Source: Diploscapter coronatus
Lineage: Eukaryota; Nematoda; Chromadorea; Rhabditida; Rhabditidae
Direction: 5' to 3'
Length of the DNA: 64,000 nt
Assembly (NCBI GenBank): GCA_964036155.1
Contig: OZ038423.1
Location: 6,959,249 to 7,023,248, forward strand
This document shows, piece after piece, positions 37,422 to 50,073 of this stretch (within the stretch, counting starts at the first letter, position 1; every line of letters starts with the position of its first letter). The position numbers were made by a program, and so were the translations under genes. The notes beneath the pieces were generated by a model, which had not been told where the DNA came from, did no database searches, and saw only the letters and a list, made by a program, of their open reading frames with translations.

Positions 37422-39607
37422 TTAAGACCGAGTCTATGAGAGAATCGGCTCTCTATAGAGAGAAGGGTGACCAGTGATAAGAGTTTCGTTTTTCCGAGGT
37501 TTCTGAGTGTTAACTAACTATATTCGACCTGGAGAACACGATTTTGGGGCTTTTTCCCGGAGTTTTCAAGTCCAGGTTAGAGTACCGGGGTCCGGGGGTC
37601 AAATTTCAAAAGTCATTCTTATATTCCAAATTGTATATTAGATTGTTCAGTTCGTCGAGCTGAGTCGAATGGTGCGAACATTTTTCGGATCTGACTTTCC
37701 TATCACAAGTTACGGCTAAAAACAGTGCAAAACTGCCAAAAAGCATGAATGCTGATGATTCTTCGATTATTTTCGAAGGAACTGATACCCGTCTGTGTGA
37801 TAAATAGTTTATATTTATAAAGTAGAAGTCCTAAGAATTATTTTAATATACAAATTTGGACTCTTTTCGGTATCAGTCTAGGGGATAACCGAGTCCGAAG
37901 TCAGACCTGAAAATTTCGATTTTTCAAATTTTTGAGTTAGACCCCCAAATCATATATCATTCGATAGAGCTCGAAAAACTAAGCAACTTTTGTGAAGACA
38001 CCTCAGTGAAATTTCCATTCCGGAATGAGATATTCAGGAAAAACTGAAAAATAAGGTATTTTTTCAAAAATTTATTTCTCACCATTGGTGTGCTCTAATT
38101 CGTAAAATTTTATATTAAAGATGATTCCTGACCCTTGAATTATGATTCTAAATAAAATTTAGGGAGTAATATCTATATTCTTGAACTTTCCGGTACTGGT
38201 TCCGGAGGGTACCAGACCGGTTTTAAAATATAATCGGAACCAGGCATGTTATATACCATTCGAAAGCCAGTGAAAAACTAAATATAATACCGAAAACCGC
38301 TTGAAAAACGGATTGGTGCATCGAGAGTTATGGTCAAAAATGTTCCAAAGTTTACTCTTCAATTTGATCGAAACTTCATTTCCTCATAAAAGTGGATACA
38401 CTGATCTATTTTTCAAGCAGTTTTCAGCATTACACTTAGTTTTTCATTGATTTTCGAATGATATACAACACTATAGGTCTTTCTACCAAATGGTAACTCA
38501 TCCCATATGGGTCGCGGCTCATATGGGTCAAGTTACCGTTTTTTACAAAGACCAATCATGTTATATACCAAATGAAAGCCCTTATTGAACTGAGTAATAT
38601 TCTGAAAATCGCTTGAACAAAAGATTAGTCTATCGCTTTTTATGGTCATTTGAAAATACCCCATTTTTGGTCATTTTCGACAGGTGATTATAGCTAATTA
38701 CAATGATGGTATAATGAAACCACTTGCTGAAATTGATAGAAATGGGCTCGAATATTACTCGCCAATCAATTACGAGTTGATTGATATCCATTTTGGTATA
38801 GTACCACTCGAGTACCATATGGGTGGTATACCATGGACCCATATGGTATCATGATAAAGTGACAGCACGGTACTCTAGGAAGCAAAAATGAAGTATTGCC
38901 CTTCAATTGCTATATCTCGAAAAGATTTTTCGAATTCGTTTGATTTTCGAAAAGTTATGAATTTTTGAAAATTTGTGTTATTTTCGTGAGTCTGACCCAT
39001 TCAAACCTCCATACCATTCATACCATTATAGATAGACCCAAAGTGTCTTCACAAAAGTTGCTCAGTTTGATGAGCTCTATCGAATGGTATATAATTTGGG
39101 TGTCTAACTCAAAAACTCGAAAAATCGAAATTTTCAAGTTTCCCTCTGGACCGGTACTGTGCTCTTACGAGACGCTCAATTTTCGATTTTTTGATATTAA
39201 AATTCTTCTTAGGTCTTCTAATTTGTAAATATAATATAAAATGGTAGCGCTTCGTACAAATTCGTCATAAAAATAGACTCAATATTAGCAAAATCGTGAT
39301 TTTTTCCAAAATTGCACTGTTTTTAGCCGTAACTTGTGATAGGAAAGTCAGATCCGGAAAATGTTCGCACCATTCGACTCAGCTTGACGAACTGAACAAT
39401 CTAATATACAATTTGGAATATAAGAATGACTTTTGAAATTTGACCCCCGGACCCCGGTACTCTAACCTGGACTTGAAAACTCCGGGAAAAAACCCCAAAA
39501 TCGTGTTCTCCAGGTCGAATATAGTTAGTTAACACTCAGAAACCTCGGAAAAACGAAACTCTTGTCACTGGTCACCCCTTGGTTGAATCTCTCAGACTCT
39601 GTCTTAA
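37422..39607. mobile_element. 2.2-kb inverted-repeat (foldback) element bounded by TTAA
   Basis: The outer arms are near-perfect inverted copies. About 37422-37680 (TTAAGACCGAGTCT, GGGTGACCAGTGA, TTCGTTTTTCCGAGG, GGTACTC complement, CGAATGGTGCGAACA) reappear reversed and complemented at about 39350-39607 (TGTTCGCACCATTCG ... TCACTGGTCACCC ... GTCTTAA). Inner blocks such as TTTTGTGAAGACAC/GTGTCTTCACAAAA near 37990 and 39045 continue the symmetry, and the middle has further partial copies (ATGTTATATACCA twice). Both ends abut TTAA, the target site of piggyBac-type elements. No transposase is encoded, so it is either a non-autonomous TTAA element or a foldback element. Confidence 0.8.
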
Positions 39608-39698
39608 TTTCTTTATGTTACAAAATAATAAAATAATGATGATATTATGAAGCCAAATGCAACAAATTAGAATCATTCTAGATTCGATATCCATCTTA

Positions 39699-41908
39699 TT
39701 ATGCGTCCTTCTGTTTTGATGGAGCGAATCCTAATCGTTTCTGAGCAACGTCATAAACTGTGCAGTACTAAAGCTTCACGTGGAAATTTCCAAATTCAAA
39801 ATAGCATCCGAACCTGTCGAATCATAGGCGTTCCCAAAATGAAAGACGGTGAAAATGACATGGAATCAAATGCAAACAGCGTCAATTCGCATTCATCCTT
39901 TGATGGCTAAAAGATTTGATTATCTTGAAACCTTAAAAAGGCTGATCTTCACTAAATCAGAGAGAAAAACTCATAAAATTAGATATTCAAGAAATTTCAA
40001 TTTCCTAAGAAACCTTTGCAACGAGATTAACAGGCTGAATGGGCAATTTTTCGCCGCCGATGACGAATCTCAGCGGCGATATCTTGTCAAGATTCTTGCA
40101 ATTCACAATAAATCCATCAGACCCTTCATCATACACAGCGCCAAATGTCTGGAATAGAAAAATCAGAGTTATTTTGAAAAATATTTCTATGATACAGCAG
40201 CGATCTTCTCGATTATGATGGCAGGTCCGCCGATAAATGAACTTCCCGTGTCTGAAATTGCCTCCCAGTTGTCTCGAAAATGGACATTTTTCACTTCAAC
40301 TCTAAAATTCGGTATTCATCTATCAGGAAAAATGGTAAGAATCCACATTTAGACAAAGTCAAAATCTGAATTGAATGTCGACTTATTCATTCGAATGATT
40401 TTTTTTACAAGTTTGTACAATTCAGATTTTTGTTATTTGGAATTTCTCAAATAATACATTCGAATCGGAAGACTATATACATACCCGTCCAATTTGAACT
40501 GCCAATAAGCTGCTCTAGTCAGAGGTTGCCATTTTATGACGTCGCCACAATTTTCCGGATCTTCACCTCCGTAGGTAAAGATGCCTCCATTTGGATAGCT
40601 GCCTGGTCCATGGTGCTCCAAATAAACGGTGAAGATCGGCTTTTCAACTAGACCCTATGATTTCTGATAGTGAAATGCATGTTTCAATTATTAATTTTCT
40701 TAATTGCTCCACAAAAGCGAACAGAAATTCACCAGAAGTTTCAAAAATTGGCACTTTTTTTAATTTCACTCGTTACGAACGACTCATACTAATTTTTGAA
40801 TCCGTCTCAATTGACGAGAGCAGAATGGAAAAACGATGAATATTATGTGAAGCTCAGACAAGAGTGTTAGCGATTTTGAGTTTTTAATCAGGTTCATCAG
40901 TGATTAACATTGTCCTACTTGTTGAACAGCGTTGATGAATGGAGGCAGAGCAGCATCAGCCGTTCGAAGAGGGAATCCCAACCCGAGAATCCCATCGATG
41001 GATTGTCGAGCGAAGAATGACGCGAGCATCGTTGCTTGACCGAATGTTTGATTCTTCACGCAAAGAGATGTACCCCAAAACTAAATTCCACATGACCCCT
41101 GAGGGCAAAGAATTAAATACTCAAAATACTCCTACACATAAAGTATCGAATCCGAGAAACCCCATTGCACTTCCAGTTCCGTAGCGAATCGAGAAAAACC
41201 TCCCGTCTTTTCGATAAGTTTTCGACGTTTTGCTGTTGTATCTGTGCTTATGCCTGCATGCGCTTGTCGATAAACTAAATCTCAACAAGTTTTCAAATAA
41301 AAGTATTTAGCGCGTACAACGAATTACTTCCACAAGAAGTATCCGGAACCCAAAGTGAACTGCTACCTAGATTTAAAATGCTTTCCCGTTTCAAAATCCT
41401 TACCTCACCTGTATCCAATACGACCAAGAACTGTTGTTGAGGATCACCCAGAGTTATGTTACCAAAATATGCAAAGTCGTGAAAATCAGTAACATGCTGG
41501 ACTATGCCTTCCGAGCTGAAATAACTATGAAACTGATGAAATGAAGCAAAAGATTAAAAATGCATTGAATTTGAAATGAACATTAGTTTTCTAATCAGAA
41601 ATCCAATTATTTTCTTTAAACATTTCGAGCCTCACTTATTATTAATTCAGAATCATAATACTAGATCGAAATTGGAGTTTCTAAGGTTTGTTACTTTCTA
41701 GTCACTTTATCTTATATGGAGCATTTAATCATTACCTTTCTCCTGTCAACCTCGTTTGAGTCAATAGTTTAGCATATTCTCGAATTTTTCCAAGCCGGTA
41801 GAGCTCTTCTCGAAGAGTTTCCCGACGTGCAATTGACATCTTGTGAACAACACAATTTGATAGTGAAATCAAAAATATAAATTGAGCCAAAAGTAGAAAG
41901 TATTGCAT
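39699..41908 (-). CDS. Secreted pepsin-like aspartic protease (nematode ASP type)
   Basis: Ten exons (41736-41908, 41409-41524, about 41318-41366, 41136-41274, 40919-41080, 40485-40654, 40196-40301, 40014-40148, 39814-39906, 39699-39767) give about 403 residues. It has a signal peptide (MQYFLLLAQFIFLISLSNC) and a propeptide of nematode form (HKMSIARRETLREELYRLGK). The mature enzyme starts around DFAYFGNITLGDPQQQF. Both catalytic aspartates are present: VVLDTGSSSLWVPD and AISDTGSSFIGGP. The flap tyrosine is in FFSIRYGTGSAMGFLGFDT. Other family blocks are DGILGLGFP, GGIFTYGGEDPENC, AYWQFKLDG, FILGTPMIRQYCTVYD and LGFAPS. It looks catalytically complete. Nematode relatives act in the gut in digestion of proteins. 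The donor of exon 3 is ambiguous by a few bases. Confidence 0.93.
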
Positions 41909-43407
41909 TTTACAATAAGCTAATAAATGAGTTTGTAGGAGCAGTGCAAAAATGACTGAATAATTTTCCCGCTGCGTGGTTGTCTCGTTATTATAGTTGG
42001 TTATTATTTGTTCACGCCAAAAACAAGCATTATTCATCGGTGATAATCTGATAAGGAATAACCGTCTGAAAATTTATGAATTGGCATTTTTGATTGGAGT
42101 GAACTTCCCATTGCAATACAGACATGAAGTAAAATATACAGTGTGTCATAGAAATAAAAAGTTGGGGTATTTTATTTTATACCCGCGCCATGTCTGAGCC
42201 AATCGGGCTGAAATTTATTGTACTTATTACCATATATCGAATATATATCTGCAAAGTTTCATCCCGATTCGATTTACTACATGGTTTCTACAATTTTTTC
42301 GGGAAAGTTTCCTTAATTATGGAAATTGATAAAAAAAGTTGTAAGAGTTCAGAAAAAAAATCACTTGAACAATAAATATTTTATTTTTAATTCAATTTCT
42401 AATCTTCGTGATAATTTTAAATCGATACCACCTGGGTATTTGAGACTCTCGCAACCTCGCAACTTTGCAAAATAGTACATAGGGATAGGAGAGGAGAAGG
42501 AAAGGTAGGGGAAAGGCTCTCTTTCACTTTTGGATACTATCTCATAAAGTAGCGAGGTTATGAGATTTTCTAGTTACTCACTATTTCTATAGCCTAATGT
42601 AGGGCAATTTAGCACCCTTCCCGCCCTTCCATTCTTTTTCGTTTGCTCTTCTCTGTTCTATAACACTATTGATTAGCAAATGTGCGTTCTCCAGACGAAA
42701 TTTTAGTTCCATTCAATCTTTATATTTTCGATACGGAGTCTTAACTTGATATGCCATTCAAATAGTTATTTCCACTTCTAAATCATTATTTTAAGAAGGA
42801 AAGTTCTATTTACGCTTTTTCAATATTCGTTTCTCCTCAAACTTTCATATTTCGATTTCAGAAAAAGTGATAATTCATTGCTTTATCTCAAATCTTGTCT
42901 TTTCAGACATCCTTCAGATGTTATCTTTAGCCATTCGAATAATTCGAACGCCTACTTTTTTCCTTTTTGTGAACTGTCATTTCATCTTATCTTTCATGCT
43001 TGCCTTTCTACAGCCGTTTCTTCTATTTCCTATCCTAAGATCGATTTTTCAACTTAAAAATGTGACTTTTAGATATCGTATCTCAACTCAAATAATGTCC
43101 GCCTAAATCGGACAAATTTCGACGTCTAAATCGTCATACTTTGAACTGAATCAACATATTTGGACTAGAAGTCTACAAATTTATCTATCAATAGAAGACA
43201 AACAAAAAGCTTGGGCACGTCGACGCACGCCTAAGAGCATTCCTATTAGCGAACGAGAATAGAAGAGGTGATCTGCTGATGAGGTAAGCTAATATCAAGG
43301 ATAAGATTGATCTAAAAAAAATAACTTGAGTAATTGCGAAAAATTGGAGATCTAGAGATATTCGTGCGTGTGTGTGTATGGGAAAGAATCATAATCAAAA
43401 TATTCAG
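41909..43407. other. Intergenic DNA with repeat remnants
   Basis: No exon was recognised. Around 42137-42300 lies a sequence beginning ACAGTGTGTCATAGAAAT that resembles the end of a Tc1/mariner-like or other old element but has no matching partner end. A second remnant at about 42446-42576 resembles the MITE family of 33681. A 3' splice-type site ends at 43407, directly before the next start codon. Confidence 0.4.
42446..42576. repeat. Diverged copy of the 33.7-kb MITE family
   Basis: It starts with GAGACTCTCGCAACCTCGCA and ends with a partial inverse (GCGAGGTTATGAGATTTTC). The centre (AAATAGTACATAGGGATAGG ... GGCTCTCTTTC) resembles the centre of the element at 33681. It is diverged and the ends are unclear. 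Confidence 0.4.
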
Positions 43408-44025
43408 ATGGCAGAACTAAGCCCCATGGTCATTATTGATATACCGGAAAGCGCCGAAAATGAGCAATTGAGGAGAAATCGCTTTCGACGCAATGAAATA
43501 ACGGTATACATAGAAGCAACTGAATAGATAATATTCACTTTTTCAAGACGGCATCATTGGTGAAAATTAGCGTGGTCATAGTCATTGGCCTCCTATTAGT
43601 CGGTGAATTGGAAGTTGGGAATAAGTAAATACGTGCATATTAATTTGTGATATAATTAAGGCAATTTAGATTTATTCAAGGAAAATCGAGATCAATTCGT
43701 GCGCTAAAAGGCGATCCAGCCACAAGCACTTTGAGGTACAGCGACAGGCTAAGGGGTCGCAAGGCTGGACAAGTCGCTACTACTTCGCCAGAACCAACAA
43801 GTACTTTCCCATCTTTTAAAAAATTCTAAGATCGGTAAATCAAGCGTCATTCTAATTTTTCTGCGTCTCGCAAGAAGTTTTTCTGTGATTTTATCATAAG
43901 ATTAAGCCCTTTTCATACAATTTAAAATCGAAATATTTAATTTTTCAGGTGTGTGTCATTGTGTGGCGGGAAGTGATGTTCGTCTACCTCCTCGTGGTGC
44001 TTCCTGGATGTCCCTCAAAGGATAA
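43408..44025 (+). CDS. Small single-pass membrane protein, unknown family
   Basis: Four exons (43408-43503, 43548-43624, 43670-43800, 43949-44025) give 126 residues. An acidic then Arg-rich N-terminus (QLRRNRFRRNEIT) is followed by one hydrophobic segment at about 34-53 (LVKISVVIVIGLLLVGELEV). A basic, Ser/Thr/Pro-containing region follows, and the end contains CHC and GASWMSLKG. A positive cluster before the membrane segment suggests a type II orientation. A 3' splice site (attcag) lies directly before the ATG, so the first codon may be joined to a spliced leader, or an earlier exon may exist. No family was recognised. Confidence 0.5.
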
Positions 44026-44629
44026 CTGAATGACGACAATCATTAATCTATGCAAATCTCAAAATATTTATTCATTTTTGAAATTTGAAGTAGACAATAA
44101 ATGATGTACAAATAAAGGAAAAATAACAAAAATCAATCATCGTATTTATATTTAAATACATCTCTGCAATCTTATTCAATTATCATTTATCATTACTGTT
44201 CGTGCTCAACAATAAAATGATTGCAATACTCTGGTCTCCTGGTCGTCAGCCAATTTAAGAAAACCAAGAAGGAATTACCGTAAGAAACATCCCCTGATTG
44301 GGTTGTGAGTGGAGATCAGGTTCGTCTTCGGAGTTTGCCGAGAGGACACATTTTACCAAGCTAAGAACACAACTAATCGTATAACTTCTCCGATCTATCA
44401 ATTGCACACTAGTCACATCACTAGAAAAAGATAAATTCATGTTGGCTAATAAAATAATCTCGATTCTAAACGCTAAATTTACTGATAAGATCACATTTTG
44501 ATGAGGCATTGCAGTGATTTAGTACCATTTTCTCGAAAATGCATGTCATTTCAACTGATAGCAGTTGAGTTTTACATTTTCCTTTGAAGTAAATGTTAAT
44601 TTATGATTAAAAAGCGGATTATTCGTTTA
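44026..44629. other. Intergenic DNA
   Basis: AATAAA near 44096-44101 probably ends the transcript of the small membrane protein. Nothing else was recognised. Confidence 0.35.
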
Positions 44630-44764
44630 GGGTCGCTCATATTACGATTCGGCTCGGGCAAGCAGAAAAAATAGTATCCGAAAGTGAGAGGAATGCTCTT
44701 TTCGTTTCTCACTTTCGTATACTATTTTTGTCCGCCCGAGGCGAGCCGAAGTATGACCACACCC
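44630..44764. mobile_element. 135-bp MITE, PIF/Harbinger-like (TTA target)
   Basis: The ends GGGTCGCTCATATTACGATT and its near-complement ending GTATGACCACACCC form inverted repeats. Inner arms GAAAAAATAGTATCCGAAAG / CTTTCGTATACTATTTTTG continue the hairpin. The flanks are TTA (44627-44629 and 44765-44767). A 3-bp TTA duplication with GGG-starting ends is typical of Tourist/PIF-Harbinger MITEs. It is 165 bp upstream of the next start codon. Confidence 0.75.
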
Positions 44765-44929
44765 TTAGATTCCGAGATAAGCTCTCTACTATGGTTATAG
44801 CTTGGCTCTGCATCATTCCTAATATTGTGAAAATAACTTCCCAAATGATATGGAAAAAGTATAAAAGGAGGAGTAAGGGTGTCTTTGAACGAGTTGGTTC
44901 AACAAGACGCATACCATCAATCTACCAAA

Positions 44930-47900
44930 ATGCTCAAAACTGTCTTATTCATATTTCTAATACATTCTGGATATTCATTAGCCAAACAGTAAGTCAACAA
45001 TCGGACAATTACTTGTTGCAAGAGGCGTTTGAAGTTTTGCCTGGAAATTCTTCGAAATAGTTTCTGAAGATTTTGAAAGAAATGTATTCCAAAGCTTGAT
45101 CTCATCTTTCAAATTTCAAATGTTTCTTTCTTCAAAAGCTCTTGCTTTTAGAAAAAAAATCTAGCGAAGTTTCATCTTCGTCACCGAAATTTTAAAATTG
45201 CCCTTCTTCTTGTGTTTCTAGCTTGAAAAATCTTATGGAAAGTTTCTCGGATTTTAGGTATTACGATAGACATTGCAACACGTTGAACTGCATGAGCAAG
45301 GACCAGTACATCACCGAAATCAACTCACTCAAGTCACAGCTCGCCTCTCTTGACCCTTACCAGAATCCTGAGTTTTGGAAGCAATTTCGTAAACCGTCAA
45401 CTGTCAAGGTTCCACAACCAGTTGGAAGAAATGCGATTCTATCTCAATTAGGTAGGACTCGTTTTTGAGCAGACCGAAGCGCCATAATTTTTATGGCATT
45501 AATTTATTTTCAATAGTTAGGTCAATAATTAGGAAGAGTTATTTTGTAGCATGCATATGTGAGATGAAATTATGCATCTATTCATAAATCATTCTTAGAA
45601 GTGGATTAAGTTATTATTTATATAAAAGCTATAATATAACTTTTAGAATTTAATGAACTCCGTTGATTTTTCAGGAAATAAAATCATTACTCTATCCACT
45701 ATGAAAGATCTTTTTAAAATAGATGTAGAATTTCATCACACATCTGCTAAAGTAATTTTCAAAACGGTTAGATGAACGATTTTTGACAAATTTCTCAAGA
45801 ATTGTAACAAAAATTGTATAGCTTAGCTCTGTTCTCAAATATTTCCTAATCTCAAATTTTAGATAGCTCAAGTTTTACGACAACAATGCAGCCTCGACAG
45901 AGTAATCAGCATTTCATCTCTGAAAGAATGATATCACTATAAATTGAGCATTTTAGCAACGACACCACCTGGTGACAGCTGCACGATCTGCCATTCGAAA
46001 CCCTGTTTGAACGGAGGAGTCTGCATTCCTGATGAAATAAACCCCTTCACGAACTACACGTAAGGGAAAAATCCAAACTATGGGGCGAGTTTGATTCCTT
46101 TCAGTTGCGTATGTCCTTGGAATTACAACGGGCACGATTGTGAGAACGAGTTGATATGTGAAGCGAATACGTGCGGAGCCAATGCCACTTGCAACATCAA
46201 CAACAATCAGATCAATTGTGTGTGCAACAGAGGGCTTTCTGGTGATTTCATTAGATTTTTGAGAAGATTAAAAAAAAAAAAAAAGTATTCAGGAAATCCA
46301 TGGGAAGGATGTTCTCTTGTGACCAAAACAACGTGCTTGGAGACGGATCCCCACTATACCACTTTCGATGGATTATACTATAACTACATGGGAACCTGTC
46401 CGTACACGTTCAGCACCCCCTGCACTGGCAGTTTTTCTGGCGACTACTCTCCATTCACAGTTCGAGTTCGAAATGCCTTGCATTCTCCGAATGCGTGAGC
46501 CCATGAATTTAGACAGTATCAAAACAAATGATGTGTTTATTTAGAAGCGTATCTTGGGTGAGTGAAGTCGAGGTGGACATGTACAATCAGACCGTCCACA
46601 TCCAGTATCCAAAAGGGAAGATCTTCTTCAACAAGCAATTGATTACAACGCCCTATCGATGGCCGAACGTGTCCTCTGTTTTGGTACGCATAGGAAGATG
46701 ATACCATATTTATGAAGAATTTGACTCTTTAGATATCCATTAATTACGATGGAAGTAAATTTTCCGTCACAAACGCAGACTCAGTGCAAGTCACCTTTGA
46801 TCAAGCGAATGCCTGCTTAATTGTGAGGAATCATTGAATAACTGATTCCTATCGTTCAATAAATCCATCTTATTTCTAGGTTCCCGATATTCCCGAATTT
46901 CAAGGGAATCAAACGTTATGTGGCTCTGCAGGAAACTTGGATAGCAACCCGTATGACGACATCGCCGATATGTAAGTGTTCCCAACCAGCGGTGTACGTA
47001 AATGACTGAAAATAGCCGAAAATCGAAACGAAATTTCTGTACACTCCTATTCCCAAATGATTTGTACAAAGCAAACTTATCTATTGCAGAAATGGAACCT
47101 ATCTTGTCAACTACAATGACACAGACACAATGCTGAAGATGATCGACACTTGGCGGGTTTCCCTCAATGAGTGGCTCTACGAAGCACCCTACGATGACAT
47201 CAGCTGCATGAGCGGATACGACATGAGAGGAGCAAACGAATGCGTTCGTTAACATTCATTTTGGGTTTTTTGAATCTATATGGACAAATTTCAGAGAGAA
47301 CAACAAAACCATGCACAACAGGTGTGTCTGCCAATTCGTCAAGCGAGTGGAGGCACTGGAATATTCGCAGCTTGCAAGGACATGGGACCTGACGTCATTC
47401 AGGTATATTGGACGATACTTCGGTCTGCGCATTTTTCAGCCACAATTTTAGAAATACTATGATGACTGTGTTATGGACGTGTGCAGCGACGAGACCTTCC
47501 TCTGTGCCGAATTCGGTCAGTTCTACTCCAGATGCCAAGCCCTTCTTCCCGACACAGATATTCCTGACTGGAGAGAAGACACGAGTTGCAATATGACATG
47601 CCCTGCAAATTCGCACTATTCTGCCTGCAAATCATCGTGTCCAGCGACATGCAATGACCATTCCAGCACTAAATGCGATCAAGGCATTGTGAACTAATAA
47701 GTATTGGAGCAGATTGGCTCATTTCAGGATGTTCCGATGGCTGCACCTGCAACCCGAACTACGTAATGGACATGACTCACCTCGAGCAGCTCACCTGCAT
47801 CCTTGTCACTGAATGCGGCTGCACGGATGAGTTTGGACAACCACATTCAGGTATCTTATATTTAACATATGCTGGCAGTCCTCCAGAGCAGAATACAGAT

Positions 47901-50073
47901 AGCGTATTAGCGATATGGGGAAGGGTCATCGGAAACTGGGGCGAGTCACTCATGAATTAATAGCTTTGTTTCAGCCCATGATGTCTGGCTCACCGATAGC
48001 TGCCAACTCTACAACTATTGCTCCAACGGAACACACATCGAGAAGGTATTTCTGACGAAATATTCTTATTTATGGGAGCCGGAAAGGAGGCAATTATGGA
48101 CTTTTCGAAAACCGCGAGACATAGGCGAAATAGTATAGGGTTAGGGTAGGGTGTGGAGGATGATAAGCTTTCTTTTTCCATGCTATTTCTCAATGTCTTG
48201 TGGACATGAAACAACAGTGTGCAAAACTAATAGACCAGGATACGCGGAATATAAATTTGAAAATTTTGAAATGGAGCCGGAGTTCCGAGGCCCAAAAACA
48301 TCCGGAATCGGAATTTTTAGGAATCGAAATCCGCATACCCTCTTAGTAGACATTCCCTACTCACCGCTAGATCTACACGCCACTTTTCCAAATTGTACCA
48401 TTTTCGAATACCCCTAAGGAGTAAATTTAGCCGTCTCACTGTGGTATGAATGCTCACTGCGACATATTGGGTGGAGTGATGACTTGCGTGTGCGATCAAG
48501 GCTATCAAGGAGATGGGCAAGTCAATCTATCATTCAACAAAAAGTTGATCCTCGAATTTCAGCTACAACTGCACTGATATCAATGAGTGTCTCGATCCGA
48601 GTGTCTGTGGACAACAAGAGGGACACGGGAGATGCAATAATTTCCCAGGTAATAAAATAAGAGTTTTTGATCTGACGAAACATCGCGTTTCGTCTCGATC
48701 AAATGATATGGAGTGCAGGGTTGGGAGACGCCCTCTCATTTTACACTTTCGATATGTCATGATATCACGACCTAACACCAACTTTAAAGTTCCGTCAAGA
48801 TAACGATTCGTTCACGATTCATACACTTGATAGTTTAGGAGGCCATAATTGCTCCTGCTACGACTGGTTCAATGGCACGAATTGTCAGACATATAGCCCT
48901 CGTCGCCACTGCGCGGATCTTCAACTCTATGATGGACAAACAAGCAGTGGCGTCTATTCGTAAGTTGGAGCTGGGTTGTTTTCACCTACTGAATTCACTA
49001 GATATTACTACCATAGTTATTAGAGTTTACTAGATATTTTTTCTTAAAATCTAGTGGAATCGACAGATGATAGACATTTATGGCTTCAAACACTACATAA
49101 AGTAGGGGTGTACGGAATTCCGATTCCGAGGATTTTTGGACCTCGGAATTCCAGTTCTATTTCTGATCTCAGCGAAGTTTCAATTCCACACGCTCCAGAC
49201 ATGAAATAATCGTTTTCCTTCGCAGAAGCTCTTTAGAATCTTCCCTTACGGCCCAAATGCCGCATCGATTGATGTGATGTGCGACATGGACTCTCAAGAC
49301 GGGGGAGGATGGACGATCGTCTCTCAAGTGGCAGACAACAATGCCATGTTCTTCTCGGGCAAAGCGATGCAGGACTACAAAAGTGGATTCGGGTCAGCCA
49401 GAGACGGCAGTGTCTGGCTTGGACTTGATAATCTCTATCGAGTGACTTCAATTGTTAGCATGAGGTGAATAGTTTCAATCAAACTTCAACAGATATGAAA
49501 TTTTAGTCTGAAAGTGAACGTTGAACAATGCTCGAGTACTTCAAACGGCACATTGGATTTGTATTGCATCTATCCTAAATTTAGCATAGACGATCAAACT
49601 CGAGCGATTATTCCACAGGCAATTAATAACCGTTCTAACATTTAGACACAGTTACAATTTTACAATTCTAGAAATGCAGTGGAACATTTGAATCATCCCA
49701 GGACCCATGGGCAGTGTGGGATCTCACTCTACCTGGCCCAGTTTTCTCCAGTCCCGACAATGATACAACAGGCAAATAACCGAATAACTTTGCATATACC
49801 TCTAATCAACTTGAAATTTCAGGAGCTTGCACAGAATATTTCCAAAACACCGGATTCTGGTTCTACAAACGAAGTGCAATCGATTTGTGCGGACCAGCCA
49901 ATCTAAACGGAGTCCGTTATTCGTGCACCAGTCTGCCGTCCCCTAATGATCTTCCGACCTATCTCCGATTCAACTCGAATCCTGTGTCAAACGCGAGAAT
50001 GGCCATTCGACCCACCCAATACCCCAATTATGATGTGTTCAAGCCTCCAGTGTCAACGACTCCTTCACCATAA
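44930..50073 (+). CDS. Large secreted EGF-VWD-C8-TIL-EGF-fibrinogen-like protein
   Basis: About 22 exons join in phase to give about 941 residues. A signal peptide (MLKTVLFIFLIHSGYSLA) is followed by a unique N-terminal region. EGF domains lie at about 137-215 (CHSKPCLNGGVC; CGANATCNINNNQINCVC). A VWD domain starts at about 225 (CLETDPHYTTFDGLYYNYMG). A C8-like region follows around 455-515 (FAACKDMGPDVIQ, YYDDCVMDVC). TIL-type cysteines come next (CPANSHYSACKSSCPATC, GCSDGCTCNPNYV). More EGFs lie at 615-690 (CGMNAHCDILGG; DINECLDPSVCG), and the end is a fibrinogen-like C-terminal domain from about 694 (CADLQLYDG, CDMDSQDGGGWTIVSQ, DYKSGFG, WLGLDNLYRVTS). It should be an extracellular, mucin- or matrix-like polymer-forming protein. 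Four introns have GC donors (47684, 48517, 49619, 49772). The 10-nt exon at 45892-45901 is the least certain piece. Confidence 0.88.
48105..48200. repeat. Partial copy of the 33.7-kb MITE family in an intron
   Basis: TTCGAAAACCGCGAGACATA, GGCGAAATAGTATAGGG, TTAGGGTAGGGTGTGG and CATGCTATTTCTCAATGTCT match the element at 33681. The right arm is eroded. Confidence 0.6.
48262..48325. repeat. GGAATCGGAAT-type repeat, inverted copy near 49105-49170
   Basis: The block containing GGAGTTCCGAGGCCCAAAAA and CATCCGGAATCGGAATTTTT occurs reversed and complemented at about 49105-49170 (GGAATTCCGATTCCGAGG, TTTTTGGACCTCGGAATTCC). The two copies lie in two introns of the same gene, in opposite orientation. 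Confidence 0.5.
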
